A stretch of 64,000 nt of DNA from Streptomyces sp. DT2A-34 (GTDB lineage Bacteria; Actinomycetota; Actinomycetes; Streptomycetales; Streptomycetaceae): positions 5,064,001-5,128,000 of the forward strand of contig NZ_JASTWJ010000001.1 of NCBI RefSeq assembly GCF_030499515.1, given 5' to 3'. A model generated the notes under the pieces. That model was not told where the DNA came from. It searched no databases and worked only from the letters and a program-made list of their open reading frames with translations. Shown piece after piece: positions 8,392-18,509 of the stretch. The stretch's first letter is position 1. Each line of letters opens with the position of its first letter. The translations under genes were made by a program, and so were the position numbers.

Positions 8392-8829
8392 ATGCGCGAG
8401 TCCGTACAGGCAGAGGTCATGATGAGCTTTCTCGTGTCCGAGGAGCTCTCCTTCCGCATCCCGGTGGAGCTGCGCTACGAGACCTGTGATCCCTACGCCG
8501 TACGGCTGACCTTCCACCTGCCCGGTGATGCCCCCGTGACCTGGGCCTTCGGCCGCGAGCTGCTGGTCGACGGGGTGGGCAGACCGTGCGGGGAGGGAGA
8601 TGTACGGGTCTCACCGGCCGGTTCCGAGACGCTGGGCGACGTCCTGATCCGGCTTCAGGTCGGTGCCGACCAGGCCCTGTTCCGCTCCTCGGTGGCGCCC
8701 CTCGTGGCCTTCCTCGACCGCACCGACAAGCTTGTGCCGCTCGGGCAGGAGGGTGCGCTCGCCGACTTCGACGCCCACCTCGACGAGGCCCTGGACCGCA
8801 TCCTGGCGGAGGAGCAGAGCGCGGGCTGA
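8392..8829 (+). CDS. ssgA: Sporulation septation protein SsgA
   Basis: 145 aa, a full-length SsgA-like protein starting MRESVQAEVMMSFLVSEELS, as in known SsgA. The ATG at 8392 is used because the residues before the second methionine pair are conserved. SsgA-like proteins occur only in morphologically complex actinomycetes. SsgA marks sites of cell-wall remodelling and septum formation, and works with SsgB to position FtsZ. Controlled by SsgR in S. coelicolor. Confidence 0.96.
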   Translation: MRESVQAEVMMSFLVSEELSFRIPVELRYETCDPYAVRLTFHLPGDAPVTWAFGRELLVDGVGRPCGEGDVRVSPAGSETLGDVLIRLQVGADQALFRSSVAPLVAFLDRTDKLVPLGQEGALADFDAHLDEALDRILAEEQSAG

Positions 8830-8971
8830 AGCGCTAAGGCAGCGAGGGGTGGCGTAACGCTTCGCCGGGACGCTGAGGGGGCGCGCGGGAACGCTTCTTC
8901 TTCGCGGGCGTGCGTCGTGTTCCGTCGGATGGGCAGGGCCGCCGGCTACGCGAGATCGGCGGCCGTGTCCG

Positions 8972-10717
8972 TCACCGCTTCCGGCGTCGTCCTCGCCCGC
9001 CCCGTCCCGGAGCCGGCTGCCCCGGACCCGACTGCCCGCCCGCCGGCACCGGCTGGGCACCCGCAGACACCGCCCCCTTCTCCGGACGGTCGGCCGAGAC
9101 CACCAGGGCCGCGAGAGCCGTGGTGACCGGCACCGACGCGACCAGGCCGATGGAGCCCACCAGCGTGCGCACGATCTCCTCCGCCACCAACTCACTGTTG
9201 GCGACCGTGCCGACGCTGCTCTGCGCGATCGAGAAGAGCAGCAGCAACGGCAGCGCGGCGCCGGCGTAGGCGAGGACCAGTGTGTTGACGACGGACGCGA
9301 TGTGGTCGCGGCCGATCCGGATACCCGCGCGGTACAGCCCGCGCCAGCCCATCGTCGGGTTGGCCTCGTGCAGTTCCCAGACCGCGGACGTCTGGGTGAC
9401 CGTCACGTCGTCGAGGACACCGAGCGAACCGATGATGACGCCGGCGAGCAGCAGACCGCTCATGTCGATCGACGGGTACAGCCCGTGGATCAGACCGGTG
9501 TTGTCGTCCGTATTGCCGGTGAGCGCGGCCCAGTCGATGAACCCCGAGCCCAGAAGGCCGATCAGCAGCAGCGAGAGCAGTGTGCCGAGCACGGCCACGG
9601 ATGTACGGGCCGACAGGCCATGGCACATGTAGAGGGCGATCAGCATGATCGCGCTCGCCCCCACCACCGCTACGACCAGCGGGTTCGATCCCTGCAGGAT
9701 CGCCGGGAGGATGAAGAAGGTCAGCACCAGGAAGCTGATGGCCAGCGCGACCAGCGCCATGACACCGCGCATCCGGCCCACCAGCACGACGGCGAGCGCG
9801 AAGATGCCGGCGAGCAGCGCCATCGGGATCCTGCGGTTCACGTCGGTGACCGAGTACTGCAGGTCCCTGGGCGCGGAGGGCTCATAGGCGACCACGACGT
9901 CCTGGCCCTCGTGCAACTGGCGTGACTGGTCAGGCTGCACGATCTCCGTGAAAGTGCGGCCCTTGTCCTTGCCCGTATCGACGCGGATCGTCGCTCTCTT
10001 GCAGGTGCCGCTCTCCTGCTGCACCGCGGAGGAACCCTCGGCAGTGGAGGTGTCGCCGGTCGGGGGCACTCCCGAGGCGCCGACGTCCTTGCAGCTGACC
10101 TCGACCACCTTGGTGACCGTGGCGTTGTGCGTCTGCCGGTCGAAGCCGACCCCCGTGCGCTCGTGCGGCGGGGCACCGCCCGGCCACAGCACAGCGAGCC
10201 CCACCACCACCGCCGCGGCGAACGGGATCAGGACCGCCGCGATGACCTTGCGCAGGTGCCGGGAGACAGGCGCCGCGGGACCGTGGGCGTGACTGTGGGA
10301 GTGCCCGTGCCCGCCACCGCCGTCGCCGCCCTTACCGCCGCCACGCGATCCGCCGGATCCGGGCCCGTGCCCGTGGCCACCCCCGGAGTCGTGACCGTCA
10401 CTCGGTCCGGGCCCCTGCTCCGCTGAGCCGCCGGAGCCGGGCCCGCGCCCAGGCCCCCCGCTGCCCCCGCTCCCGTGCCCCTGCATCCCGCTGGCCCCGG
10501 TCCCGTGTTCGTGCCAGCCGCCGGAACCAGTCGCGTGATCGTCGTCGCCGCCGGAACCAGGCCCGTATCCACCGCCGTATCTACCTCCGGCAACTCCCGA
10601 ACCGCGGCCGTCTGTACGGCCGTTGCCCCGTGTGGGGCCGTTTCGGGGGCCGTTTCCGAAGCCGGAGCCGCGGGGCGGCTCGGGCGGTGGGTACGGAGGC
10701 TCATGCGTCGTGGTCAC
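8972..10717 (-). CDS. YibE/F-like multi-pass membrane protein with long Gly/His-rich N-terminus
   Basis: 581 aa from a GTG. Residues 1 to about 150 are low complexity, rich in Gly, Ser, His and Asp, ending in HGHSHSHAHG. A membrane anchor, an extracytoplasmic segment with two cysteines (VSCKDVG, SGTCKRA) and then seven or more membrane helices follow (LVGRMRGVMALVALAISFLVL onwards), including DDVTVTQ typical of the YibE/F family. The C-terminus is Gly/Pro/Arg rich. Function in the family is unknown; the His-rich tail could bind metal. Transcribed away from thiC. Confidence 0.87.
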   Translation of the reverse strand: MTTTHEPPYPPPEPPRGSGFGNGPRNGPTRGNGRTDGRGSGVAGGRYGGGYGPGSGGDDDHATGSGGWHEHGTGASGMQGHGSGGSGGPGRGPGSGGSAEQGPGPSDGHDSGGGHGHGPGSGGSRGGGKGGDGGGGHGHSHSHAHGPAAPVSRHLRKVIAAVLIPFAAAVVVGLAVLWPGGAPPHERTGVGFDRQTHNATVTKVVEVSCKDVGASGVPPTGDTSTAEGSSAVQQESGTCKRATIRVDTGKDKGRTFTEIVQPDQSRQLHEGQDVVVAYEPSAPRDLQYSVTDVNRRIPMALLAGIFALAVVLVGRMRGVMALVALAISFLVLTFFILPAILQGSNPLVVAVVGASAIMLIALYMCHGLSARTSVAVLGTLLSLLLIGLLGSGFIDWAALTGNTDDNTGLIHGLYPSIDMSGLLLAGVIIGSLGVLDDVTVTQTSAVWELHEANPTMGWRGLYRAGIRIGRDHIASVVNTLVLAYAGAALPLLLLFSIAQSSVGTVANSELVAEEIVRTLVGSIGLVASVPVTTALAALVVSADRPEKGAVSAGAQPVPAGGQSGPGQPAPGRGGRGRRRKR

Positions 10718-10796
10718 CGACCGATCATCGCAAGAACGACCGGGGCCCTCTGTTCACCGCGCCCGAATTGACGCTAGCGTGGAGCCACCTTTGTAC

Positions 10797-12755
<1,959 letters not shown>

Positions 12756-12830
12756 CGTCGACGTCCTGACCCAGGGCGCCATGCCCCGGCGCCTGGCGTG
12801 CTGTCCCGCTGTCGGGCGTGCTGCCAGGTG

Positions 12831-12926
12831 CTCGGCTTGCGCCTCCCCGAGGAGGTCTCCCCGGGGCTCCGTCGTGGAGGAGGGTCCCCTGGCGGGGGCT
12901 CTCCCCTGGCGGGGGCGCAAGCCGAG
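12831..12926. terminator. Long inverted repeat between convergent genes
   Basis: The arms CTCGGCTTGCGCC (12831-12843) and GGCGCAAGCCGAG (12914-12926) are perfectly complementary. The loop holds two direct copies of TCCCCTGGCGGGGGC (12885-12899, 12902-12916), each self-complementary. It lies between the convergent thiC and membrane-protein genes, so a bidirectional terminator is the simplest reading. Confidence 0.65.
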
Positions 12927-12929
12927 GGG

Positions 12930-13799
12930 CTACTCCGGATGGTGTTCCGGCCCTCCGAAGTCCGGGCTCGTGTAGTCCGGGCTGCAGAAGCTCGGCCGGG
13001 AGCCCCGGGAGCCACCGTCGTCCGGGCTGCTGAAACCCGGGCGGTCGTAGCCGAGGTTCGGGATACGGCCGGCCGGCGTCGACGGTGGCGTGCGGTGCAG
13101 TGCCGATGCCGTGCCTGGGTCGGCGAGCGCCTCCCGCAGGAAGGGCAGGATGCCGCGCTCCAGCAGGGCCTCGCGCCAGGCTTCCCTGGCCCGGGCCACC
13201 TCCTCGCTCAGTTCGCCGTACGGACCGCCGTCGAATGCCGGCCGGTTGCGCAGGGCGGTGAGCAGGAGTCCGACGGCGGCGACCAGGATCGCGGCCGCCG
13301 CCACGGCGCCGAACACCCACCCGGTGGTCAGCATCGTCTGGGCGAAGGCCGGCTCGGGGTCGAGCATCTTCAGGATGTAGCCGACGAGCAGGAAGATCGC
13401 CGCGGCGGTGCCGGCGAGGACGGGTGCCAGGACGGCGACCACGGCGACGACGCCGGGGCCGGCGGTCTCGGCGACTTCTCCCACGGTGGTGGCGAGCCCC
13501 ATCGCTCCCGTGCCCGGCTCGGTGGAGCTGGACTCGCGGCTGGACGACGGGGTGGACGGCGCCGGCTGGCGCAGTTCCTCGCGAACCTTCACATAGTGCT
13601 GGTACTCGGTCGCCGCGGCCGCCGTGATGAGTGCGGTGGCGTTGAGCGCCATGGTGCGCAGCTGTTCGGAGTTGAGCCGCTGTCCGACAGCGGCCAGTTC
13701 CGGGCGGTGTGGTGCGGAGCGCAGCGCCTCATCGAGGATCCGCTCGTACTCTTGGCGGTCCTCGCTGTGCAGGTGCTGCGGAACGCTGTTCATGTGCAT
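12930..13799 (-). CDS. Hypothetical membrane protein
   Basis: 289 aa from the ATG at 13799; an ATG at 13793 is equally possible. Cytoplasm-like N-terminus (about 120 residues, with an Ala-rich helix and a Ser/Pro linker). Two hydrophobic segments follow (VVAVVAVLAPVLAGTAAAIFLLVGYIL and GWVFGAVAAAAILVAAVGLLLTAL), then a soluble Pro/Ser-rich tail. I do not recognise a functional domain. Convergent with thiC. Confidence 0.72.
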   Translation of the reverse strand: MHMNSVPQHLHSEDRQEYERILDEALRSAPHRPELAAVGQRLNSEQLRTMALNATALITAAAATEYQHYVKVREELRQPAPSTPSSSRESSSTEPGTGAMGLATTVGEVAETAGPGVVAVVAVLAPVLAGTAAAIFLLVGYILKMLDPEPAFAQTMLTTGWVFGAVAAAAILVAAVGLLLTALRNRPAFDGGPYGELSEEVARAREAWREALLERGILPFLREALADPGTASALHRTPPSTPAGRIPNLGYDRPGFSSPDDGGSRGSRPSFCSPDYTSPDFGGPEHHPE

Positions 13800-13992
13800 C
13801 CCCCGATGCTCCGTAGGGCTTGGGGCTCGCATGCCAACGAGCCGTCGGGCAGAAACGGAGGGGAGCCTGCTACGGATAAGCCGATGGTAGAGCGGTGACG
13901 GCACACGGTGACAGGGGGTTTGACAAAATTGGGCCCTGGCCTGCGCCGTCTTCCGTCACTGCGCCATGGGGGGACGTCTGCCCGGCGAACGT

Positions 13993-15069
13993 TCAGATAT
14001 CCAGGGGAAGTTGCTGGACCAGCAGCTTTCCGGCCATGGTCACGCCGCCGTCCATCGCGATCGCGAGACGATCGGCGTAGACGTGCGGCCCCTCGATCAC
14101 AGGGCCGGCGCTGTCCTCGCCCTCCTCGGAGCCGACCTCGCCCAGCAGGTACGGAATGGGGCTGTGGCCGTGAACGATGCGGGTGCCGCCGTACGTATCG
14201 AGCAGGGAACGAACATGGTCGGCGCCGCCCTCGTCGCGGAAGGAGAACCGCTTGGTGAACTTGCGGAACAGGTCCCAGACTTCGTCGGCGTCGTTGCGCG
14301 TGAGGGTCTCGCGGACGGTGTCGTTGACCGCCTCGATCGAGTCGCCGTAGTCGAGATAGGCGGTGGTGTCCGAGTGAACGAGCAGATGGCCGTCGACCTG
14401 CTCCATGGCGTCCAGCCGGGACATCCACTGCAGGTGGTGGTCCTGGAGACGGTCCATGTCGGTCTTCTGGCCGCCGTTGAGCAGCCAAGCGGCCTGGAAG
14501 GTGGCGGTGCCCGCGCCGGAGTTGACGGGAGTGTCGCCGAACCGCTTGGCGCCGATCAGCAGCAGCTCGTGGTTGCCCATCAGGGCCTTGCAGTAGCCGC
14601 CGGCCGCGGCGGCCTCCGCCGACAGTCGCATCACGAGGTCGATGACGCCGATGCCGTCGGGGCCGCGGTCGGTGAAGTCGCCGAGGAACCACAGCCGGGC
14701 GGTGCCCGCGCACCAGTTGCCCGCCGAGTCGATGAGGCCCTTCTCCTGGAGGGCGGCGACCAACTCGTCGAGATAGCCGTGCACGTCGCCGACGACGAAC
14801 AGCGGACCCGGACTGTCCGCCGACTGCGGAGCCGGCACGGACGCGGGATCGACGGTCACCTGAAGGGTGTCACCGCGGTTGATCACGGGCAGATCGCGCT
14901 GCGTGGGCGTGTAGCCCTCCGGATAGGCATCGTCGAGGGGCGGGGCGACGTCGCCCGGGTGCGTGCTGTGGGCGTACGGACCGGTCTCGTGGACGTAAGC
15001 GGGCACTCGGAAGTCGCGCAACGTCGCCGTCCGCTCCATCTCGGGTCCCTGACCGGCCCCCTGAGTCAT
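13993..15069 (-). CDS. Metallophosphatase (calcineurin-like Ser/Thr phosphatase type)
   Basis: 358 aa; ATG preceded by GGAGGGG. Metallophosphoesterase motifs occur in order: GDVHGYLDE, GDFTDRGPDG, GNHELLL, a distal HSDTTA and VHGHSPIPY. Two metal ions in such enzymes hydrolyse phosphoesters, either on protein Ser/Thr or on Ap4A. The substrate is not fixed. It begins with about 90 residues before the catalytic domain. Stands alone; upstream lies a 27-bp dyad at 15190-15216. Confidence 0.88.
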   Translation of the reverse strand: MTQGAGQGPEMERTATLRDFRVPAYVHETGPYAHSTHPGDVAPPLDDAYPEGYTPTQRDLPVINRGDTLQVTVDPASVPAPQSADSPGPLFVVGDVHGYLDELVAALQEKGLIDSAGNWCAGTARLWFLGDFTDRGPDGIGVIDLVMRLSAEAAAAGGYCKALMGNHELLLIGAKRFGDTPVNSGAGTATFQAAWLLNGGQKTDMDRLQDHHLQWMSRLDAMEQVDGHLLVHSDTTAYLDYGDSIEAVNDTVRETLTRNDADEVWDLFRKFTKRFSFRDEGGADHVRSLLDTYGGTRIVHGHSPIPYLLGEVGSEEGEDSAGPVIEGPHVYADRLAIAMDGGVTMAGKLLVQQLPLDI

Positions 15070-15311
15070 CAGACCCCTCCACCATCGCGCCGCAGCTGCA
15101 CCGCATCGGACTGCCTGGTCGCAGCGGCCCGCGGGTGTCGTGGGCCCATCATAGGAATGCCGATCGCGCCATGTGATGACCCAGGGGTGGTGAATCGGAG
15201 CAGGACTCCTGTTCACCGCGGCTTTCGCCCCGATTGGGCACGGCTTCGGCCGCCCGATGACCGCGCTTTCTTTCGCTCCTCGACCTGCTTGTGCCCTCCC
15301 CCGACCTGCTC

Positions 15312-16424
15312 CTACCGCTCCTCGGGCGACCGAGGCGGGCTGACCGTCGTACGCGGCGGACGTCGCTGGGACGAGGTACGCACGATCAGCTCGGTCGGTA
15401 TCACCTGCTCGACCGGTCGGTCCGACTCGACCCCCTCGATGGCGTCGATGAGGAGCTGGACCACGGCCGTGCCGATGCGGCGGGGCTTGAGGGAGAGCGT
15501 GGTGACGGGCGGCTCGGTGTTGGCGTACACCGTGGACTCGCTGCAGCAGACCAGAAGCAGGTCGTCCGGTACGCGCATGCCGTAGCGGCGGGCGGCGGCG
15601 AGCAGGTCGGTGCCGTTCGGGTCGAACAGGCCGTAGACGGCGTCGGGGCGGTCGGGGCGGGCGAGCAGCCGGTCGGCGGCCACGGCGCCCGCGCACGGGT
15701 CGTGCGCCGGGTAGGCCTCGTACACCGGATCCTGGCCGACCCGCTCGCACCAGCGCAGGTACGCGGTGGTCGACAGGTGGGTGTACGTGTCCGTCGTGGT
15801 GCCCGTCAGCAGTCCGATCCGGCGGGCGCCGGCGTCGGCCAGGTGGTCGAGGATGCCGAGCACGGCGGCTTCGTGGTCGTTGTCGACCCAGGCGGTGACG
15901 GGGAGCGAACCCGCCGGGCGGCCGTCGGAGACGACCGGCAGACCCTGCCTGACCAGCTCGCTGACGACCGGATCCTGGTCGGACGGGTCGATGACGACCG
16001 TGCCGTCGAGGGCGACGTTCGACCAGACGTCGTGGCGCGAGGTCGCGGGGAGGATCACGAGGGCGTAGCCGCGGGCGAGCGCGGCCGAGGTGGCCGCGCG
16101 GGCCATCTCGGCGAAGTACGCGAACTCGGTGAAGGTGAAAGGTTCATCCCCGTATGTAGTCACGGTCAGGCCGATGAGTCCTGACTTGCCGGTACGGAGT
16201 GTCCGGGCGGCGGCCGAAGGGCGATAGCCCAGCCGGTCGGCGACCTCGCGGACATGGCGTCGGGTGGCGTCCGGGAGCCGGCCCTTGCCGTTGAGGGCGT
16301 CGGAGACGGTCGTGATGGAGACTCCGGCAGCGGCGGCCACGTCTCTGATGCCGGCCCGGCCGGGTCGACTGCCTCGGCGTGAGGTTTCCGCGCGGCTCAC
16401 CTGGTGCTTCCCTGCTGCTGTCAT
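15312..16424 (-). CDS. LacI-family transcriptional regulator
   Basis: 370 aa from the ATG at 16424; the start is uncertain because no strong ribosome site is seen. DNA-binding domain: IRDVAAAAGVSITTVSDALNGKG, with the hinge helix region YRPSAAARTL. A periplasmic-binding-like sugar-sensing domain follows. No sugar transporter or glycosidase is next to it, so the regulon cannot be inferred. An inverted repeat CCTTGG/CCAAGG (16520-16534) upstream could be its own operator. Confidence 0.88.
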   Translation of the reverse strand: MTAAGKHQVSRAETSRRGSRPGRAGIRDVAAAAGVSITTVSDALNGKGRLPDATRRHVREVADRLGYRPSAAARTLRTGKSGLIGLTVTTYGDEPFTFTEFAYFAEMARAATSAALARGYALVILPATSRHDVWSNVALDGTVVIDPSDQDPVVSELVRQGLPVVSDGRPAGSLPVTAWVDNDHEAAVLGILDHLADAGARRIGLLTGTTTDTYTHLSTTAYLRWCERVGQDPVYEAYPAHDPCAGAVAADRLLARPDRPDAVYGLFDPNGTDLLAAARRYGMRVPDDLLLVCCSESTVYANTEPPVTTLSLKPRRIGTAVVQLLIDAIEGVESDRPVEQVIPTELIVRTSSQRRPPRTTVSPPRSPEER

Positions 16425-16852
16425 GGCGAGCCGATAGTAGGGCTCATGCGGTGGGGTAGTGCGGACGCATATGCACGCGTTGACAGGCACGTTTCTGCAT
16501 GGTCATAGAGCGTCAAGAACCTTGGAAACCAAGGGAGTTGAACGATCCAATGGTAAGACCTGACTTGTCGGCGCGCATGGGCCTGCCAAGTGCCCGATGT
16601 TTCGAAGAGGTCTCAACTCACCTTCACGGGGGATGCGCGCCACGGCGCGAGCCACCGGCGCGTAGATATATGTGTGACGCGCCCCCCAATTCGTACAACT
16701 TCGTATGACGATGCCCCTGATGCAGGTGTGACAGAAGGGGCCCGCACTCGAGGGCGTCACACCTGTACGCATCGGCGCCGAATCCTCATAAGGTGAGGAG
16801 TATTGGAGCCGGCGGTGGTGATGGGCCGCCGGTGGTCGCGAGGAGGACTGCG
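16425..16852. other. Divergent intergenic region, LacI regulator / aminotransferase
   Basis: 428 bp without a supported gene. It holds a TTGACA (16480-16485), a 15-bp dyad CCTTGG-AAA-CCAAGG (16520-16534), and a 10-bp perfect inverted repeat with a 23-bp loop (16723-16765). It is AT-richer than its neighbours, as expected for a regulatory region. Confidence 0.5.
16723..16765 (+). promoter_or_regulatory. Inverted repeat upstream of the aminotransferase gene
   Basis: CAGGTGTGAC (16723-16732) and GTCACACCTG (16756-16765) match perfectly. They enclose a loop with the smaller dyad GGGGCCC. About 87 bp separate it from the GTG start. It may be a leader hairpin or an operator pair. No long T-run follows, so simple termination is not evident. 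Confidence 0.5.
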
Positions 16853-17932
16853 GTGAGCGAGACGAGCCCCAAGCTGCGCGCCGAGCTGGAGGGGATCCCG
16901 ACCTACAAGCCCGGCAAGCCCGCCGCGGCCGGTGGTCCGGTGGCCTACAAGCTGTCCTCCAACGAGAACCCCTATCCGCCGCTGCCCGGCGTGATGGAGA
17001 CCGTGACGGCCGCCGCCTCGTCCTTCAACCGCTACCCGGACATGATGTGCACGGCGCTGATGAACGAGCTGTCCGAGCGCTTCGGCGTCCCGGCCTCCCA
17101 CCTGGCCACCGGCACCGGCTCGGTCGGCGTGGCCCAGCAACTGCTGCAGGCCACCTCCGGACCCGGCGACGAGGTCATCTACGCCTGGCGGTCCTTCGAG
17201 GCGTACCCGATCATCACGCAGATCAGCGGTGCCACATCCGTGAAGGTGCCGCTGACCCCGGGTGATGTGCACGACCTGGACGCGATGGCCGCCTCCATCA
17301 CCGACCGCACCCGGCTGATTTTCGTCTGCAACCCCAACAACCCGACGGGCACGGTCGTGAAGCGGGCCGAGCTGGAGCGGTTCCTCGACCGGGTGCCCGG
17401 CGATGTGCTGGTGGTGCTCGACGAGGCGTACCGCGAGTTCATCCGCGATCTCGAGGTGCCGGACGGTGTGGAGATCTACCGTGAGCGGTCGAACGTCTGT
17501 GTCCTGCGGACGTTTTCCAAGGCGTACGGCCTCGCCGGTCTCCGCGTCGGCTTCGCGATCGCCCAGGAGCCGGTCGCGGCGGCGCTGCGCAAGACGGCCG
17601 TGCCCTTCGGGGTGAGCCAGCTCGCGCAGGACGCGGCCATCGCCTCGCTGCGCGCGGAGGACGAACTGCTCGGCCGGGTCGGCTCGTTGGTGTGCGAGCG
17701 CAACCGCGTGGTTGACGGGCTGCGTGCCCAGGGCTGGACGGTGCCCGAGACTCAGGCCAACTTCGTGTGGCTGCGGCTGGGGGAGCGCACGGCCGACTTC
17801 GCGGCGGCGTGCGAGCAGCATGGCGTGGTGGTCCGACCGTTCCCGGGCGAGGGTGTGCGGGTGACGGTCGGGGAGGCCGAGGCGAACGACATCTTCCTGA
17901 AGGTGGCGGAAGGGTTCCGCAAGGAGCTGTAG
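16853..17932 (+). CDS. hisC: Histidinol-phosphate/aromatic aminotransferase (HisC2/Pat type)
   Basis: 359 aa. GTG at 16853 with AGGAGGA six bases upstream is a very clear start. Fold-type I aminotransferase: the PLP lysine is in [13 protein letters not shown], with NPNNPTG and the substrate-binding YPDMM near the N-terminus. It is outside a his operon, so it is probably the second copy that acts on histidinol phosphate and/or phenylalanine and other aromatic 2-oxo acids. The 3' end is tandemly duplicated. Confidence 0.88.
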   Translation: MSETSPKLRAELEGIPTYKPGKPAAAGGPVAYKLSSNENPYPPLPGVMETVTAAASSFNRYPDMMCTALMNELSERFGVPASHLATGTGSVGVAQQLLQATSGPGDEVIYAWRSFEAYPIITQISGATSVKVPLTPGDVHDLDAMAASITDRTRLIFVCNPNNPTGTVVKRAELERFLDRVPGDVLVVLDEAYREFIRDLEVPDGVEIYRERSNVCVLRTFSKAYGLAGLRVGFAIAQEPVAAALRKTAVPFGVSQLAQDAAIASLRAEDELLGRVGSLVCERNRVVDGLRAQGWTVPETQANFVWLRLGERTADFAAACEQHGVVVRPFPGEGVRVTVGEAEANDIFLKVAEGFRKEL

Positions 17933-17968
17933 GGCTCCGCAAGCAGGCAAGGAGCTGTAGGGCTCCGC
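17921..17968. repeat. Tandem duplication (28-bp period) of the aminotransferase 3' end
   Basis: The 20-bp string AAGGAGCTGTAGGGCTCCGC occurs at 17921-17940 and again at 17949-17968. Each copy contains the stop codon and a small GGAGC/GCTCC hairpin. The duplication lies just past the coding end and so doubles a weak terminator. Confidence 0.85.
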
Positions 17969-17976
17969 GAGCAGGG

Positions 17977-18369
17977 TCAGGCGTCCATGAATTCCACGCG
18001 CACAGGGTCACCGGCGCGGACGGTCGCCAGTAGGCGGGGGTCGCCGTCTATGCGGCCGAGGACGTTGCACGGGCTCGCGAGGCGGCACTCGTCGCCCTGC
18101 GAGATCGGTGTGGGTCCATAGGGGAGGGCGAGCGCGTCGCCGTCCGTCCAGAAGGCGACCGTGCCCGGGTGGACGACCTGCCGGGCGTTGGTTTCACGTG
18201 GAACGGCGACGCCCGTGTCGAAGTAGACCTCTTCGCCCCAGGTGCGGGCGGTGGAGACGAGGGGCAGGACCTTGGCGAGGGCCTGCGTGGTCGGGGTGTC
18301 GTCGAGGGCCGCGGTGAGGTGCCCCGCGGGCCAGGAGATCCGTATCCGGAGTGGTGTCGGTGTCTGCAT
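17977..18369 (-). CDS. Cyclophilin-like small protein (DUF3830-type)
   Basis: 130 aa. The run WGEEVYFDTGVAVPRE...PGTVAFWTDGDALALPYGPTPIS matches the small cyclophilin-like beta-barrel family with unknown role. Divergent from cydA with a 140-bp shared regulatory region, and convergent with the aminotransferase. A parS-like site (18191-18204) lies inside the coding sequence, where it encodes VPRETN. Confidence 0.75.
   Translation of the reverse strand: MQTPTPLRIRISWPAGHLTAALDDTPTTQALAKVLPLVSTARTWGEEVYFDTGVAVPRETNARQVVHPGTVAFWTDGDALALPYGPTPISQGDECRLASPCNVLGRIDGDPRLLATVRAGDPVRVEFMDA
18191..18204. other. parS-like ParB site inside a coding region (one mismatch)
   Basis: GTTTCACGTGGAAC, the same variant as at 10851. 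It is embedded in the DUF3830-like gene. Confidence 0.7.
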
Positions 18370-18377
18370 GCAGGCGA

Positions 18378-18394
18378 TTCAACAATATGTTGAA
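18378..18394. promoter_or_regulatory. Candidate operator between DUF3830-like gene and cydA
   Basis: TTCAACA-ATA-TGTTGAA is a perfect 7-bp inverted repeat, 9 bp from the start codon of the DUF3830-like gene. It does not fit the Rex consensus. A GntR- or MarR-type factor would suit its size, but none is adjacent. Confidence 0.5.
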
Positions 18395-18463
18395 GTTCGC
18401 GCCAAGAGGGTGACCTTAATGAGGGACCCCCCGCGGAGGCCGGAAAGTGGGTGCTGCATAATT

Positions 18464-18491
18464 GCTTGTGAATGTGAACGCTTTCACAAGC
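18464..18491. promoter_or_regulatory. Rex operator (ROP) of the cyd operon
   Basis: The inner site TGTGAA-CGCT-TTCACA (18473-18488) fits the Rex consensus TTGTGAANNNNTTCACAA. An outer pair GCTTGTGAA (18464-18472) and TTCACAAGC (18483-18491) nests around it. Rex is the NADH/NAD+-sensing repressor known to control cydABCD in S. coelicolor. It overlaps the region just before the cydA ribosome site (AAGGAG). Confidence 0.88.
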
Positions 18492-18509
18492 GTAGTAAGG
18501 AGCGGCGAC

